Assembly (NCBI GenBank): GCA_002307215.1
Contig: DBTU01000024.1
Coordinates: 637-64,636, forward strand
Origin: Lachnoclostridium sp. UBA1308
GTDB lineage: Bacteria; Bacillota; Clostridia; Lachnospirales; Lachnospiraceae
Direction: 5' to 3'
DNA length: 64,000 nt
Part shown: positions 7,359 through 16,655 of the stretch, piece after piece
How the letters are laid out: every line of letters starts with the position of its first letter
Position numbering within the stretch: the first letter of the stretch is position 1
The notes under the pieces: generated by a model
What the model was told of the DNA's origin: nothing
Seen by the model: the letters and a program-made list of their open reading frames with translations, nothing else
Databases searched by the model: none
Made by a program: the position numbers and the translations under genes

Positions 7359-8621
7359 ATGGATCAATACAGCAATATAAATTCCATGGAACAAAAAGAT
7401 TTCTGGGATAGTCTTCATATAGATATCCTTACCTCTAACCAAAAGCTGGTAAAAGAAGATTATCTGATGTATGTCGAAAGAAGTGTTATGTTTTCTATGT
7501 TTTTCAGAGGATGCACTCCTCTGGAAATAAAAAGCTTTCAGAAATTATTCGGCATTGAGGAATATGCATATGTTATACTGTTTGAGATAAGCGAGATAAA
7601 TAAAACGAATCTCCCCGGTTCTCCTGTTGATGACATAAGTTTATATCGCTTAATCAAGAATTCCGCCCATTTGGCCAACAGCACAATAGGACCTTTGGTT
7701 ACCAATCGTATGAGCATATTAATCAGCCATGATTATTTATTAAAAGAACAGGATCAAATTGACGAGAGCATTTCCCTGTCTCGTGAATTTGCAAAAATAA
7801 TTGAAACCGAATATGAGACTTCTGTAAAAGTAGGCATTGGAAGTATGCAAAATATTCACTCGATATACACCTCTTTTTTAGATGCCTTAGCATGTATGTA
7901 TAATGGTTCCAAAGATAATATAACGAATTATCTCAATTATCAAAAATCCTCCATTCATACCGGTATTGATTATCTGGAAACTGAAAAGCATCTGGTTGAG
8001 GCAATTCGCCTTCGTAAGCCGGAAGCTTATAGTTATTTTGGTATTATTCTGGATGGATTAAGATCCCTAAATGATGACGCAAAGCGCAATAAAATCTTTG
8101 AACTTCTCGTACTTTCCAGCCATACTATGCAGATTGACGGACATGCTGATTTTAAATACATTGATTACACATCTTATGTAAATCAGTTTATGGCGCTGAC
8201 AGGAAATGAACTAATAGAATTTGCTTTTCAATGCTTTATTTACATAACCAGCTATGTTAAATCCCCTACAACGATTGATTACACCAACCACATAGTAAAA
8301 GCAACCAGAGAATATCTTGAAAGTCATTATACCGATGATATATCCTTGGAAGATATGGCCTCCCAAGTTAATATCAGCCCCCAGTATTTCAGCAAATTAA
8401 TAAAAAAGACAACCGGTTTTAATTTTATTGACTGGCTGTCCATGTTGCGAGTAAAAAGAGCAAAGGAGTTATTAGCCAACCCTAATTTAACTGTGAAAGA
8501 AGTATGCTTTATGGTAGGATATAAGGATCCTAATTATTTTAGCCGCATTTTCAAAAAACGATTAGGAATTACACCAAGTGAATATGTAAAAACAAGCTCT
8601 TATCTTAGCAATAAGAGCTGA
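7359..8621 (+). CDS. AraC-family transcriptional regulator
   Basis: The 420-residue protein ends in a double helix-turn-helix AraC domain at about residues 315-412. Its key stretches are DDISLEDMASQVNISPQYFSKLIKK and VKEVCFMVGYKDPNYFSRIFKKRLGITPSEY. The first 300 residues resemble the central region of Clostridia response-regulator-type AraC proteins but have no visible receiver domain or membrane span. The start has an AAGGAGG site 8 bases upstream. Its target is unknown; the divergent subtilase gene is the nearest candidate. Its 3' end overlaps the convergent FliD-like gene by 17 bp. Confidence 0.88.
   Translation: MDQYSNINSMEQKDFWDSLHIDILTSNQKLVKEDYLMYVERSVMFSMFFRGCTPLEIKSFQKLFGIEEYAYVILFEISEINKTNLPGSPVDDISLYRLIKNSAHLANSTIGPLVTNRMSILISHDYLLKEQDQIDESISLSREFAKIIETEYETSVKVGIGSMQNIHSIYTSFLDALACMYNGSKDNITNYLNYQKSSIHTGIDYLETEKHLVEAIRLRKPEAYSYFGIILDGLRSLNDDAKRNKIFELLVLSSHTMQIDGHADFKYIDYTSYVNQFMALTGNELIEFAFQCFIYITSYVKSPTTIDYTNHIVKATREYLESHYTDDISLEDMASQVNISPQYFSKLIKKTTGFNFIDWLSMLRVKRAKELLANPNLTVKEVCFMVGYKDPNYFSRIFKKRLGITPSEYVKTSSYLSNKS
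8595..8619. terminator. Hairpin embedded in two overlapping convergent stops
   Basis: AGCTCTTAT (8595-8603) pairs perfectly with ATAAGAGCT (8611-8619) around a 7-nt loop. The stop codon of the minus-strand gene (8605-8607) lies in the loop. The stop codon of the plus-strand gene begins at the last base of the stem (8619-8621). There is no good T-run, so termination is inferred from position and shape. Confidence 0.5.
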
Positions 8622-9879
8622 ATAACATACCACTATACATAGAAGTTACATAGGGATTGTGAAATGAAGTTTTTTCATTGTTTGGATACAGTACAATTGT
8701 TTTATCAAGATAATCTACCGGATTTATAGCAATGGCTTCTGCCTTATCGATTAGCCTAACAATAAATCCGTTTTTTCGTGTAAACAAGCTCTCCATACCA
8801 CCATCCTGTGCTGACTGCACGGCTGCCTGCTTATTTAAGGAGAGTATACCGTTTTCATCGATGTTGATTCCGACAGACTCTAATTCATCTTGGTATACCT
8901 TCCCAAAACTTTGCATTTCACTCATCAATTTATTGGCACTATAATGTTCATCATTATTATCAATTCGGCTTTTGGCCAGTATAATCAGACTGTTATAAGC
9001 AGAAACAACAGAGTCCACAGACGTAAGTATCTTACTGCTGTCCTGTGTAATCATTAAAGTTACAGGTTGCTCCCCTTTGTTTTTTAATGTTATCTGAAGA
9101 GAATTTTCAAGGTTAAAAGTATTGGTAGCCGTCTGCTTCTGTGTCCCATTCAATTCAAAATCCGAAGTGGTAGCTTCTTTTGCAACACGATTGAGTCCAA
9201 AAAAATCTACGATACCTTCGCCATCTGAAGTGCCCTCATCAAATGCGAATTTCTTATCCCCGAATCTGCCTGTCATATTAGCTGCAATCACGAATCTGCT
9301 GTAATCCTTAGAATTTCCCTTCTCAACAGCAACACTGATTCCGGGTACGGAACGATTCATACAATACGCCAAATTATCCATCGTATTCTGATTACCCATC
9401 CTTCGTTCCTGGGTAAAGGTTATTTGACTGGATTCATCACCTACATATGCACTAAAATCATAGTTACCGGTCGGAAACGCAAAAGAGGAATTCAATAAAT
9501 CCTTACCCCTATTGATTTGCACATCGGCCAGCTGATTCACTTTGATTTGTATTGTTTCAGGTAGTGAATTCGTATCTTCATTTAAAAGCTTTGCCGAAAT
9601 GATGCTCTCATCACTTACTGTAACGGCTTTACTCCCAAATCCGGAGACCTTCGGATCCTGCATATCATTTATTCTATCTTTCAGCTCAAGAGCAGCCTCT
9701 TTAATCCCTATTGTATAATCCTTGTTTTCCTGTGAGAGGTTGACCAGACAAAAAGGCGAACAACTACTAAGGCTTACGATTTTATCGTAAACCCGCTTTA
9801 ATTCACCTCTGTTTTTAGCAAGATGAAGCACTTCCCGTTTAACCGGAAGGCCCGCCCTCAAATTATAAGCCTGTATCAT
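8605..9879 (-). CDS. FliD-like (flagellar hook-associated 2-like) orphan protein
   Basis: The 424-residue protein has no signal peptide or clear membrane span. Its second half resembles the FliD filament-cap C-terminal domain: FELNGTQKQTATNTFNLENSLQITL, then VTLMITQDSSKILTSVDSVVSAYNSLI, then INIDENGILSLNK. No flagellar genes lie nearby, so this may be a divergent paralogue or a repurposed surface protein. The start at 9879 (MIQAYNLRAG) is chosen because GGAGGG lies 7 bases upstream. The longer frame to 9909 has no ribosome site. Identity is moderate. Confidence 0.55.
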   Translation of the reverse strand: MIQAYNLRAGLPVKREVLHLAKNRGELKRVYDKIVSLSSCSPFCLVNLSQENKDYTIGIKEAALELKDRINDMQDPKVSGFGSKAVTVSDESIISAKLLNEDTNSLPETIQIKVNQLADVQINRGKDLLNSSFAFPTGNYDFSAYVGDESSQITFTQERRMGNQNTMDNLAYCMNRSVPGISVAVEKGNSKDYSRFVIAANMTGRFGDKKFAFDEGTSDGEGIVDFFGLNRVAKEATTSDFELNGTQKQTATNTFNLENSLQITLKNKGEQPVTLMITQDSSKILTSVDSVVSAYNSLIILAKSRIDNNDEHYSANKLMSEMQSFGKVYQDELESVGINIDENGILSLNKQAAVQSAQDGGMESLFTRKNGFIVRLIDKAEAIAINPVDYLDKTIVLYPNNEKTSFHNPYVTSMYSGMLFSSYC

Positions 9880-9909
9880 ACTGGTTCCCTCCAAGGGCTT
9901 ATAAAGCAA

Positions 9910-10268
9910 TCCTTTCCTTTATTTTATAGTAATTTTCCATTTTAGGCAAGCTTTTTTCAAAGCGAAAGAGATTATCCCAAGGAATGCCTTGGTGACAATC
10001 TCTTTCACTTACAAACGTATTCACTTTAACGTCCATGCCTATCCTTTGAATTAGTTTGGACTAAGTGTGAAATTGCTCTTCATTTCACATTAGCTCCTAT
10101 GTACCGCCTTCGACGGCTCTCAAATCAGGGGTGTGAAATTGTACTTTAATTCTCTCTAGCGCCCATGCTTTTATAGGCACAAAGCCCGGAAAAATAAGGA
10201 AGTAGCACCACTGTGCGATCTTCTTATTCTTCCCAAGAATTTTGGTTCTTCAAAATTCTTTATTCACA
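9910..10268. other. Spacer with three hairpins and a dispersed repeat unit
   Basis: There is no credible ORF in this 359-bp spacer. It contains a long hairpin (9964-9973 with 9997-10006, inner stem 9977-9982 with 9987-9992). A second pairs 10188-10202 with 10220-10233. A perfect 10-bp hairpin pairs 10235-10244 with 10251-10260. The last two lie just downstream of the spoIIID stop and probably terminate it. The segment 10065-10100 shares its hairpin and flank with a segment at 47882-47919. Confidence 0.6.
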
Positions 10269-10538
10269 TTAGTAAGCCTGATTAAATCTCGTTTTGTGGA
10301 GATATTTTTCCTTCGTTGCCAGTCCGCCTCTGATATGGCGCTCTGACTTATTGAGGTCCAAGACTACCCGCGCTCTTTCTGCGAGGGAGGGGTTGATTTG
10401 TGTCAGACGTTCTGTTACGTCCTTATGTACCGTTGACTTCGAAATCCCGAACTGTTTTGCAGTCTGCCTTACAGTCGCATTATTGTCGATTATAAAATTC
10501 GCGATTTCAACCGCACGTTCCTCTATATAGCCTTTCAT
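10269..10538 (-). CDS. spoIIID: Sporulation transcription factor SpoIIID
   Basis: The 89-residue protein matches SpoIIID throughout: MKGYIEERAVEIANFIIDNN, the helix-turn-helix VRQTAKQFGISKSTVHKDVTERL, then NPSLAERARVVLDLNKSERHIRGG and ATKEKYL. In spore formers it is the early mother-cell regulator acting under sigma-E. Its presence indicates a sporulating Bacillota. It is a single-gene unit with hairpins after its stop. A nucleotide-similar fragment of its HTH occurs at 38528-38593. Confidence 0.97.
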   Translation of the reverse strand: MKGYIEERAVEIANFIIDNNATVRQTAKQFGISKSTVHKDVTERLTQINPSLAERARVVLDLNKSERHIRGGLATKEKYLHKTRFNQAY

Positions 10539-10774
10539 AGTGTCTGCGTTCCTACTGGATGGAACGCATTCCCCCTTATTATCGTTGTTGTTACATTGTA
10601 TGCAGAGGGAAACGACGGTAGTACTGTTTATAAAGTGCTTTTACTTAAATACGTATCCTTGAACAGTTCCATGTATAATATTATTGTCTTTCCTATGTAA
10701 CTGAACCTTCTCTAAAAGTGTAGCTGCTATTATCCTAGACAATTGCTTAAAGCGAATATTATAATGAAATGTTG

Positions 10775-12154
10775 CTAATAAGAATCATTCTTACGTAAAA
10801 TCATTTTTAATACGGTCTTAAGGATAATCTTTATATCTAGCAGTATATTCCACTCATCTATATATATCATATCCAGTTCGACCACTTTTTCAAAGTCTGT
10901 TATATTACTTCTTCCACTCACTTGCCACATACCAGTAATACCAGATTTTATACTGACTCGTCTCCAATAATTCCTTTTATATTTAGCAACCTCATCCAGT
11001 GTTGGTGGCCTTGTTCCTACCATGCTCATATCGCCTTTTAAGACATTAAAAAGTTGAGGCAATTCATCTATATTTGACTTTCTAAGAAATTTACCCACCT
11101 TTGTCATGCGAGGATCATCTTTTATTTTGAACATGTACTCATCATCCATTTCGTTCATGTCCATAAGTTCCTTCTTTTTTTCTTCTGCATCAGTACACAT
11201 GCTGCGGAATTTATACATATAAAACTGACGACCATTCTGACCAACTCGTATTTGTTTAAAAACAACTGGTCCTTGTAAATCCTCAATTTTAATTGCTATA
11301 GAGGCAATCAACATAATAGGTGAAAATAACAGAATGGCAATAAAACTTCCTAAAACATCCATAACTCTTTTCATCACCTTGGCTCCACTATTTAGCACAA
11401 CTGTATGATAAGTAATCATAGGATAAGTTCCAATACTACTAATATAACTATGTGCATCAATATTCCTGTCATGATCCACAATTAGGCCAACAGTAATTCC
11501 CATGTCAATGCAACTATCAACATACGGTTTGAAATCAGTCTCATCATTTTTGCTGTCCATGATATAAACATAATCAATCGCATTATCATGAACGATTTCC
11601 TCTAGATCATCAGCTTTCCCAAGATACCCCTCACATTCATCCAAAGAAACGTAACCAATGATATTCAAATTCATGTTACTCTTCTCAATAAAAGATACAA
11701 ATTTCATATACTTTTCCTTGTCGCCAAGTAGAAGCGTTCTTGGGTTCAATCTATTGTTATTCTTCCGAATCAAACGTTCTAAATATGCGCTTAGCATTAA
11801 GAATATATATTCATATAAAAGAAAAATCAAAAAGAAATTTTTCTCAATATTAGCATTTCCAACATAGAATATTAAAGTAGTGACTATCGCCGTTGTTAAT
11901 ATAAAGGATCTTGTAATTAGTTTAAAAATACGGTCCGGGTAGAAGAATAATGTTATATTATACAGTTTGGCACCTTTATTCATAAAAATGCAAATTAAAT
12001 TAAAACCTACACATAGTATAATATGTCGTCCATCAAATTGAAATATATCTATTTTTGTAAAAAATCCCGCCAATACGGCAGCCAATATTCCTACCACGAA
12101 ATCACTAGCCATATAAGTGAAATTCGCCTTAACATCTTTATTATACTTTCCCAT
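10775..12154 (-). CDS. Polyprenyl-phosphate sugar phosphotransferase (EPS initiation)
   Basis: The 459-residue protein has about four N-terminal membrane spans, a central Rossmann-like domain (PRTLLLGDKEKYMKFV) and another span near residue 270. The C-terminal bacterial sugar-transferase domain has FKQIRVGQNGRQFYMYKFRSM, LRKSNIDELPQLFNVLKGDM and GITGMWQVSGRSN. It would transfer a sugar-1-phosphate to undecaprenyl phosphate, the first step of the repeat unit. A GGAGGAGG site precedes the ATG. It is the last gene of the polysaccharide operon, an uncommon but known position. Confidence 0.93.
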   Translation of the reverse strand: MGKYNKDVKANFTYMASDFVVGILAAVLAGFFTKIDIFQFDGRHIILCVGFNLICIFMNKGAKLYNITLFFYPDRIFKLITRSFILTTAIVTTLIFYVGNANIEKNFFLIFLLYEYIFLMLSAYLERLIRKNNNRLNPRTLLLGDKEKYMKFVSFIEKSNMNLNIIGYVSLDECEGYLGKADDLEEIVHDNAIDYVYIMDSKNDETDFKPYVDSCIDMGITVGLIVDHDRNIDAHSYISSIGTYPMITYHTVVLNSGAKVMKRVMDVLGSFIAILLFSPIMLIASIAIKIEDLQGPVVFKQIRVGQNGRQFYMYKFRSMCTDAEEKKKELMDMNEMDDEYMFKIKDDPRMTKVGKFLRKSNIDELPQLFNVLKGDMSMVGTRPPTLDEVAKYKRNYWRRVSIKSGITGMWQVSGRSNITDFEKVVELDMIYIDEWNILLDIKIILKTVLKMILRKNDSY

Positions 12155-12188
12155 TAGTTCCTCCTCCTAATTTCCTCTTTTGTTCTTA

Positions 12189-13046
12189 CTAATTCTGTCC
12201 GATTTCTGTACGTTTTAAGGTTACACATATCACTTCTGGGTTATTATAAAATCTAGGCAGTACTGCATCTCCAATCCCTCTACTTGAAATCATTGTCGTT
12301 CCATTTTTATCATATCTACCCGATTCATAATGTGCAATCAATGTACCTTTTGTACTTATTAATCCTCCAATGATTGGTAGTCGAACAATTCCTCCATGTG
12401 TATGCCCTGCTAGTATTAAGTCATATCCAAGTGAACAAAGAATCGGAAATGCTGTCGCATCATGATAAAGAAGGATATAAAAGGACTTATCGGTATCTGG
12501 TTTTTTCAATATGTCCTGAGTAAGATAATTCATATAAGGTCGTCCTTGAATTATGATTGATGAATGCCCTTCGGTAATCGCATCTGTTTCTCCATTCAGA
12601 TGGACAACACCATATTGCTTATATAGTTGTATTAGTAGATTATAGTTATCCAGATTATCCAACTCATGGTTTCCATCAACAGCATACATTCGGTACTTAC
12701 TATCCAGCCCCTCTAAAAGTTCCTTTACCGGGGTTATATCCGGATGGTCCCTGTCTATCATATCTCCCGTAAAAACAACCATTTTAGGATTCATATCTTT
12801 TATCTTGGATATTAGGTCACTTTCATGTATTCCATTCTCCTTACAATGAAAATCCGATATAAACGCTATTTTATACCCATCAAAATCTATTGGTAGATTA
12901 TTACTCTTAAATGTATAACCAGTGACTACTAAATTATTGCAAAACCCATTAATAATCCATACTACGAAGATAATTATTAACATAGAATAAATTAGTCTTT
13001 TTTCTCTGTATACAATTCCCAGCAGCATCCTACCTAGCTCTTCCAT
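12189..13046 (-). CDS. Membrane-anchored metallophosphoesterase (YkuE-like)
   Basis: The protein has one N-terminal membrane span (LIYSMLIIIFVVWIINGF) and a calcineurin-like phosphoesterase domain. The metal ligands are complete: ISDFHC, VFTGDMIDRD, DGNHELD, LYHDATAF and LAGHTHGG. It may act on a lipid-linked or extracytoplasmic phosphoester during polysaccharide assembly; the substrate is not evident. I chose the ATG at 13046 (MEELGRMLL) because AGGTGGG lies 5 bases upstream. It sits between the flippase and the sugar transferase. Confidence 0.88.
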   Translation of the reverse strand: MEELGRMLLGIVYREKRLIYSMLIIIFVVWIINGFCNNLVVTGYTFKSNNLPIDFDGYKIAFISDFHCKENGIHESDLISKIKDMNPKMVVFTGDMIDRDHPDITPVKELLEGLDSKYRMYAVDGNHELDNLDNYNLLIQLYKQYGVVHLNGETDAITEGHSSIIIQGRPYMNYLTQDILKKPDTDKSFYILLYHDATAFPILCSLGYDLILAGHTHGGIVRLPIIGGLISTKGTLIAHYESGRYDKNGTTMISSRGIGDAVLPRFYNNPEVICVTLKRTEIGQN

Positions 13047-13140
13047 TTCAGCCCACCTAATTATGATATTTGTCTCCCAATAAATGTACAATGCCATTTC
13101 TTTTTACACCGATTAATAACATACCTGCTGTATTTCTTTG

Positions 13141-14571
13141 TTATTTCTTCCCTCTAAAGTTGAATTTTGGTAATAATTCAGGATAAAACTTATTTATGTA
13201 TAAATATGAAGGAATCAAGTAAATAGCCGAACCTACAACAATTTGTATCATCATTGTCAAAGTGCCTGTTCCTAACGCTCTTTCTATCCATTTTAAAACC
13301 AAAAACATAATCAATCCCAGAACCACGAACGGCATTGAATCCAATATGTATTTTTTCTGCTGTAATTCTTTTCGAAGTCGAATGCCTTGATATATAGGAA
13401 CCACTGCTTCTGCGACTAATGTAGCAATACAAGACCCAACTGCCGAATATTTAGGAATAAGCCATATATTGATTAGTAAATTAACTATTGCTCCCAAAGA
13501 TATTGATTTAATATATATTTCATCTTTCTTCCCAGGTATAATATACTGCGTCCTAATAACATTACCCCAACCAATTAAGATTAAGGTCACTGCAAGAAGA
13601 TTTATTAAAGCTACACTTCCTACAAAATCAAGCCCATAAAACCAAGGAATTAAAGACTTTGAAACAGATAGTACCCCAAAACACATTGCACTAGTCATAA
13701 ATACAATAAATATGAGTGAATTTCTGACACCTTTAATAACTTGATCTCTTTTCCCTTCGGATAACAAAGAAGACATCCTAGGCATCATCACTGTTCCTAA
13801 GGATGATACGAATAACGTTAGTGAATAGATGATTTTCTCAGCACTATCGTATAATCCAGTTTCACTCATGTTACTCATTGCTCCAAGCATAACCTTATCC
13901 ATAGAACGATAAATATTCAAAGCAATTACAGGAATCATTAAGATTAGACATGGTTTTATATGCACCAAGATGCCCCTAATCTTTATTCCACTAAAAACCA
14001 AATACTGTTTTCCAAAATCCCAAAACGCTAAAAATCCAATTGCATACCCCACAGAAGAGATTAAGCAATATTTCCATACATCATTTTGATCATGGATAAA
14101 CACAAAAACCGCAACTAATTGAACTACTTTGATAATAATATTTCTGGTCGCAGTCTCTTTAAACCGTTCTAGTCCAAAAAGGAACCAATCAATATTAATG
14201 ATAATGCCAACAATCCAAATACCAAAAACATATCCGATCATTTTATATTTATCAAAACTAAAACTTACTAATAGGAAATATGAAACGGATGTAATAACCG
14301 CCACAATAATCTGCATAAAATAAATGGAAGAGAATGTTTTTTTCAATAATTCCGGATCCGATTTCACTTCTGCTATTTTTCTCGTACCATAATTTGTTAA
14401 TCCGAGTTTACCTATTAATGTAAAATAATATGCAATAGCATAATAGTAAGAATAGATTCCTATTCCATCAGTTCCAAGAACTCTTGACATATAAGGAGCC
14501 GTAATCAATGGGATTACAACCCCTAAAGCATTATATACTATATTATAAAGATAATTCTTTTTCGTATTCAT
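13141..14571 (-). CDS. Polysaccharide flippase (Wzx/MATE-like)
   Basis: The 476-residue polytopic membrane protein shows about 12-14 hydrophobic spans and the typical N-terminus KNYLYNIVYNALGVVIPLITAPYMSRVLGTDGIG of polysaccharide-biosynthesis flippases. It would move lipid-linked repeat units to the outer face of the membrane for Wzy-type polymerisation. The start at 14571 follows GAGGTGG by 9 bases; the longer frame would start with TTG. It is 20 bp downstream of the nitroreductase gene. Confidence 0.93.
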   Translation of the reverse strand: MNTKKNYLYNIVYNALGVVIPLITAPYMSRVLGTDGIGIYSYYYAIAYYFTLIGKLGLTNYGTRKIAEVKSDPELLKKTFSSIYFMQIIVAVITSVSYFLLVSFSFDKYKMIGYVFGIWIVGIIINIDWFLFGLERFKETATRNIIIKVVQLVAVFVFIHDQNDVWKYCLISSVGYAIGFLAFWDFGKQYLVFSGIKIRGILVHIKPCLILMIPVIALNIYRSMDKVMLGAMSNMSETGLYDSAEKIIYSLTLFVSSLGTVMMPRMSSLLSEGKRDQVIKGVRNSLIFIVFMTSAMCFGVLSVSKSLIPWFYGLDFVGSVALINLLAVTLILIGWGNVIRTQYIIPGKKDEIYIKSISLGAIVNLLINIWLIPKYSAVGSCIATLVAEAVVPIYQGIRLRKELQQKKYILDSMPFVVLGLIMFLVLKWIERALGTGTLTMMIQIVVGSAIYLIPSYLYINKFYPELLPKFNFRGKK

Positions 14572-14591
14572 CTTATAATGCCACCTCAATT

Positions 14592-15569
14592 CTAACGTCT
14601 GTACAAAATTTCTTCATTATCTCTTCGATGGCTCAAGGGAACAATATTTTCATCATCATAATAACCTGCTGCTAAAACAACTGCTATTTTTTCATCCTGA
14701 GGTATATTTAATATGTTTTTAATTTTTTTCTCAACGGAATGCGCTTGTCCCCATTGCAAACAGCAAGAGCCTATTCCTTTATAATGAAGAGCATATGTAA
14801 AGTTCATTACAAACAGCCCAGCATTAAAATAACCTTGGTCACGTTCACCATAATAATTAAACGCTTTCATATCAAACGTAATAACCAAATAATTAGCCGT
14901 TTCTTTTGAAAAGCCGGATAATCCTAAACCAATAGATTCCATAACAGAACGTAACTGTTCACTTTCAATCCAATAAATTTTGCACATTTGTCTATTACAG
15001 GCTGAAGGGCTCATTTTCGCTAAAGATATACATTCGTCAATATCGCTATTCTTTAAGGGAACTGAAGAATATCTTCTGGTACTATGTCGTGAATAACACA
15101 AATCGCTAAAATTTCCATTTACCTTTTCTAAAATCTGTTCCTTGTTTATTCGAATTATTCCACTATCAATTGCGTCATCAGAAACTATCTCATTATAATT
15201 CAATTTCACTTTTTGATAGACAGGATCATCCGTCCAATGATTTTTTTCAAATAACTCAATCCACTCTCGAATAATTCCTTCTGCCATAAGATAACCTGTG
15301 GTTACTTCACCAATAATTTTCGCTTTACTCATGATATCAATAAGTACTTCAATTTTTTCTTGACCAAACTTCCTTGAATCTGGCATGCAAATTCCCTTTT
15401 CGAGACCGTGTAAGCGCAACAAAATCTGGTATTCATAATTTTTAGGAGATTTATTCATTAACATTGAATATCTCTTATAATACAATGCATCAAGGTAATA
15501 TTCCCAAAAAGTCCTAATTACATCAATGGCAATTTTAATTTTTCCCTTTTCTTTAAATTGATTCGCCAT
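14592..15569 (-). CDS. Nitroreductase-family flavoprotein in the EPS operon
   Basis: The 325-residue protein carries a C-terminal nitroreductase fold from about residue 155. CYSRHSTRRYSSVPL is the FMN-binding start, followed by AKMSPSACNRQ and YYGERDQGYFNAGLFVMNFTYALHYKGIGSCCLQW. The first 150 residues contain a helical region with YEYQILLRLHGLEKGI that is seen in polysaccharide-linked members. The reaction is unknown; reduction of a sugar or pyruvyl donor is speculative. Pairing with FrhB-like and pyruvyl-transferase genes recurs in many Clostridia EPS loci. Confidence 0.85.
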   Translation of the reverse strand: MANQFKEKGKIKIAIDVIRTFWEYYLDALYYKRYSMLMNKSPKNYEYQILLRLHGLEKGICMPDSRKFGQEKIEVLIDIMSKAKIIGEVTTGYLMAEGIIREWIELFEKNHWTDDPVYQKVKLNYNEIVSDDAIDSGIIRINKEQILEKVNGNFSDLCYSRHSTRRYSSVPLKNSDIDECISLAKMSPSACNRQMCKIYWIESEQLRSVMESIGLGLSGFSKETANYLVITFDMKAFNYYGERDQGYFNAGLFVMNFTYALHYKGIGSCCLQWGQAHSVEKKIKNILNIPQDEKIAVVLAAGYYDDENIVPLSHRRDNEEILYRR

Positions 15570-15586
15570 ATACTAAATACCTCGTT

Positions 15587-16639
15587 CTATATTTTTAACG
15601 ATGCCGTCAAGAAATGCATCGAATGCATCTTTAGTTCTTTAACCTTAAGATCAATCTGTTCATAATCAATCTGTTGTAAAATAACAATTTTCATATCTTC
15701 AGCGGAAGAAATCCTTCGGTAACCTAGTCCGAAGCTCGCAAGTAATTCAATTACTTTTATCTTTTCACAAGGGGCACAAATAAATTGTTTTTTATATAAA
15801 ACTGCAAATACATTTCCATGAAATGTATTTGTAATTACATATTCAGCATTACTATAATACGAAATAAAATTTTCTACCGAAATTGTAGCTTGGCGGTTAC
15901 ACCATTTAAATTGTTTACCCAATGAAATAATTTGCATATTGTTTTTTTCTGCATATGTCACTATTTCATTCACTATTTTCATATCTAGTTCTTCGAAAAT
16001 ATATACTAAAATATATTTTTGGGGAGTGTATATTTTTTTCTTAAAAACATCAAATTCTTTTAAATCAATTAGTATTGTAGGATCGCATACCACTGTCACT
16101 GGTTTATCAGCAACGGCTTCAATTACTCCTTTCGAATAATTATCTCTCACAGAAATCATATCCATATTATTCAAACATTTCCGCGGATAATCAAGTTGCT
16201 CAAATGTAGACAAACTACAGTTTCCAATAGCCGCCGCATATGAAACGACCTTAATATTATCGACCATAGGCCAATACTGTTTATGTGCTTCTTTAAAATA
16301 CCGATCTTCAACATTCCAAACCGTATCACTACCCACTACAAATTTCTCTACTCCATAATTGGTTACATCTTCGATATCAATTACATTGAATTGTTTAATT
16401 ATTGGGGCGAAATTATGATATTTCTTAATGGCTGTGATCGCATTATTTACTTTTCCATGAAGTAATTCTTTGATAAAACGTCCGATTGTGTACTTTATCG
16501 AATGTGTTGAGTACTTATTTCTTGTTGAAATATAAACCGTTTCATAACCCAACTGATTAATAATTCTTCCAGTTGAGTAGGCTTGCAATAAAGTCCCACT
16601 ATTTTCACTATAATAACCAGTTATAATGCCTATTTTCAT
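15587..16639 (-). CDS. Polysaccharide pyruvyl transferase family protein 1
   Basis: The protein begins MKIGIITGYYSENSGTLLQAYS, the N-terminal signature of PF04230 proteins. It includes FVVGSDTVWNVEDRYF, VVSYAAAIGNCSLS, VCDPTILIDLKEF and VITNTFHGNVFAV, the conserved nucleotide-sugar-like core. The family adds ketal pyruvate to sugars of secreted polysaccharides from phosphoenolpyruvate. The ATG at 16639 follows GGGGGG. It lies 16 bp after the polymerase gene. Confidence 0.9.
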   Translation of the reverse strand: MKIGIITGYYSENSGTLLQAYSTGRIINQLGYETVYISTRNKYSTHSIKYTIGRFIKELLHGKVNNAITAIKKYHNFAPIIKQFNVIDIEDVTNYGVEKFVVGSDTVWNVEDRYFKEAHKQYWPMVDNIKVVSYAAAIGNCSLSTFEQLDYPRKCLNNMDMISVRDNYSKGVIEAVADKPVTVVCDPTILIDLKEFDVFKKKIYTPQKYILVYIFEELDMKIVNEIVTYAEKNNMQIISLGKQFKWCNRQATISVENFISYYSNAEYVITNTFHGNVFAVLYKKQFICAPCEKIKVIELLASFGLGYRRISSAEDMKIVILQQIDYEQIDLKVKELKMHSMHFLTASLKI

Positions 16640-16655
16640 CACAAGTCCCCCCTAC

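Noticed and set aside
13190..13432. 80-residue minus-strand ORF inside the flippase gene
   Set aside because: Alternative frame of a well-supported membrane protein; no motif or ribosome site.
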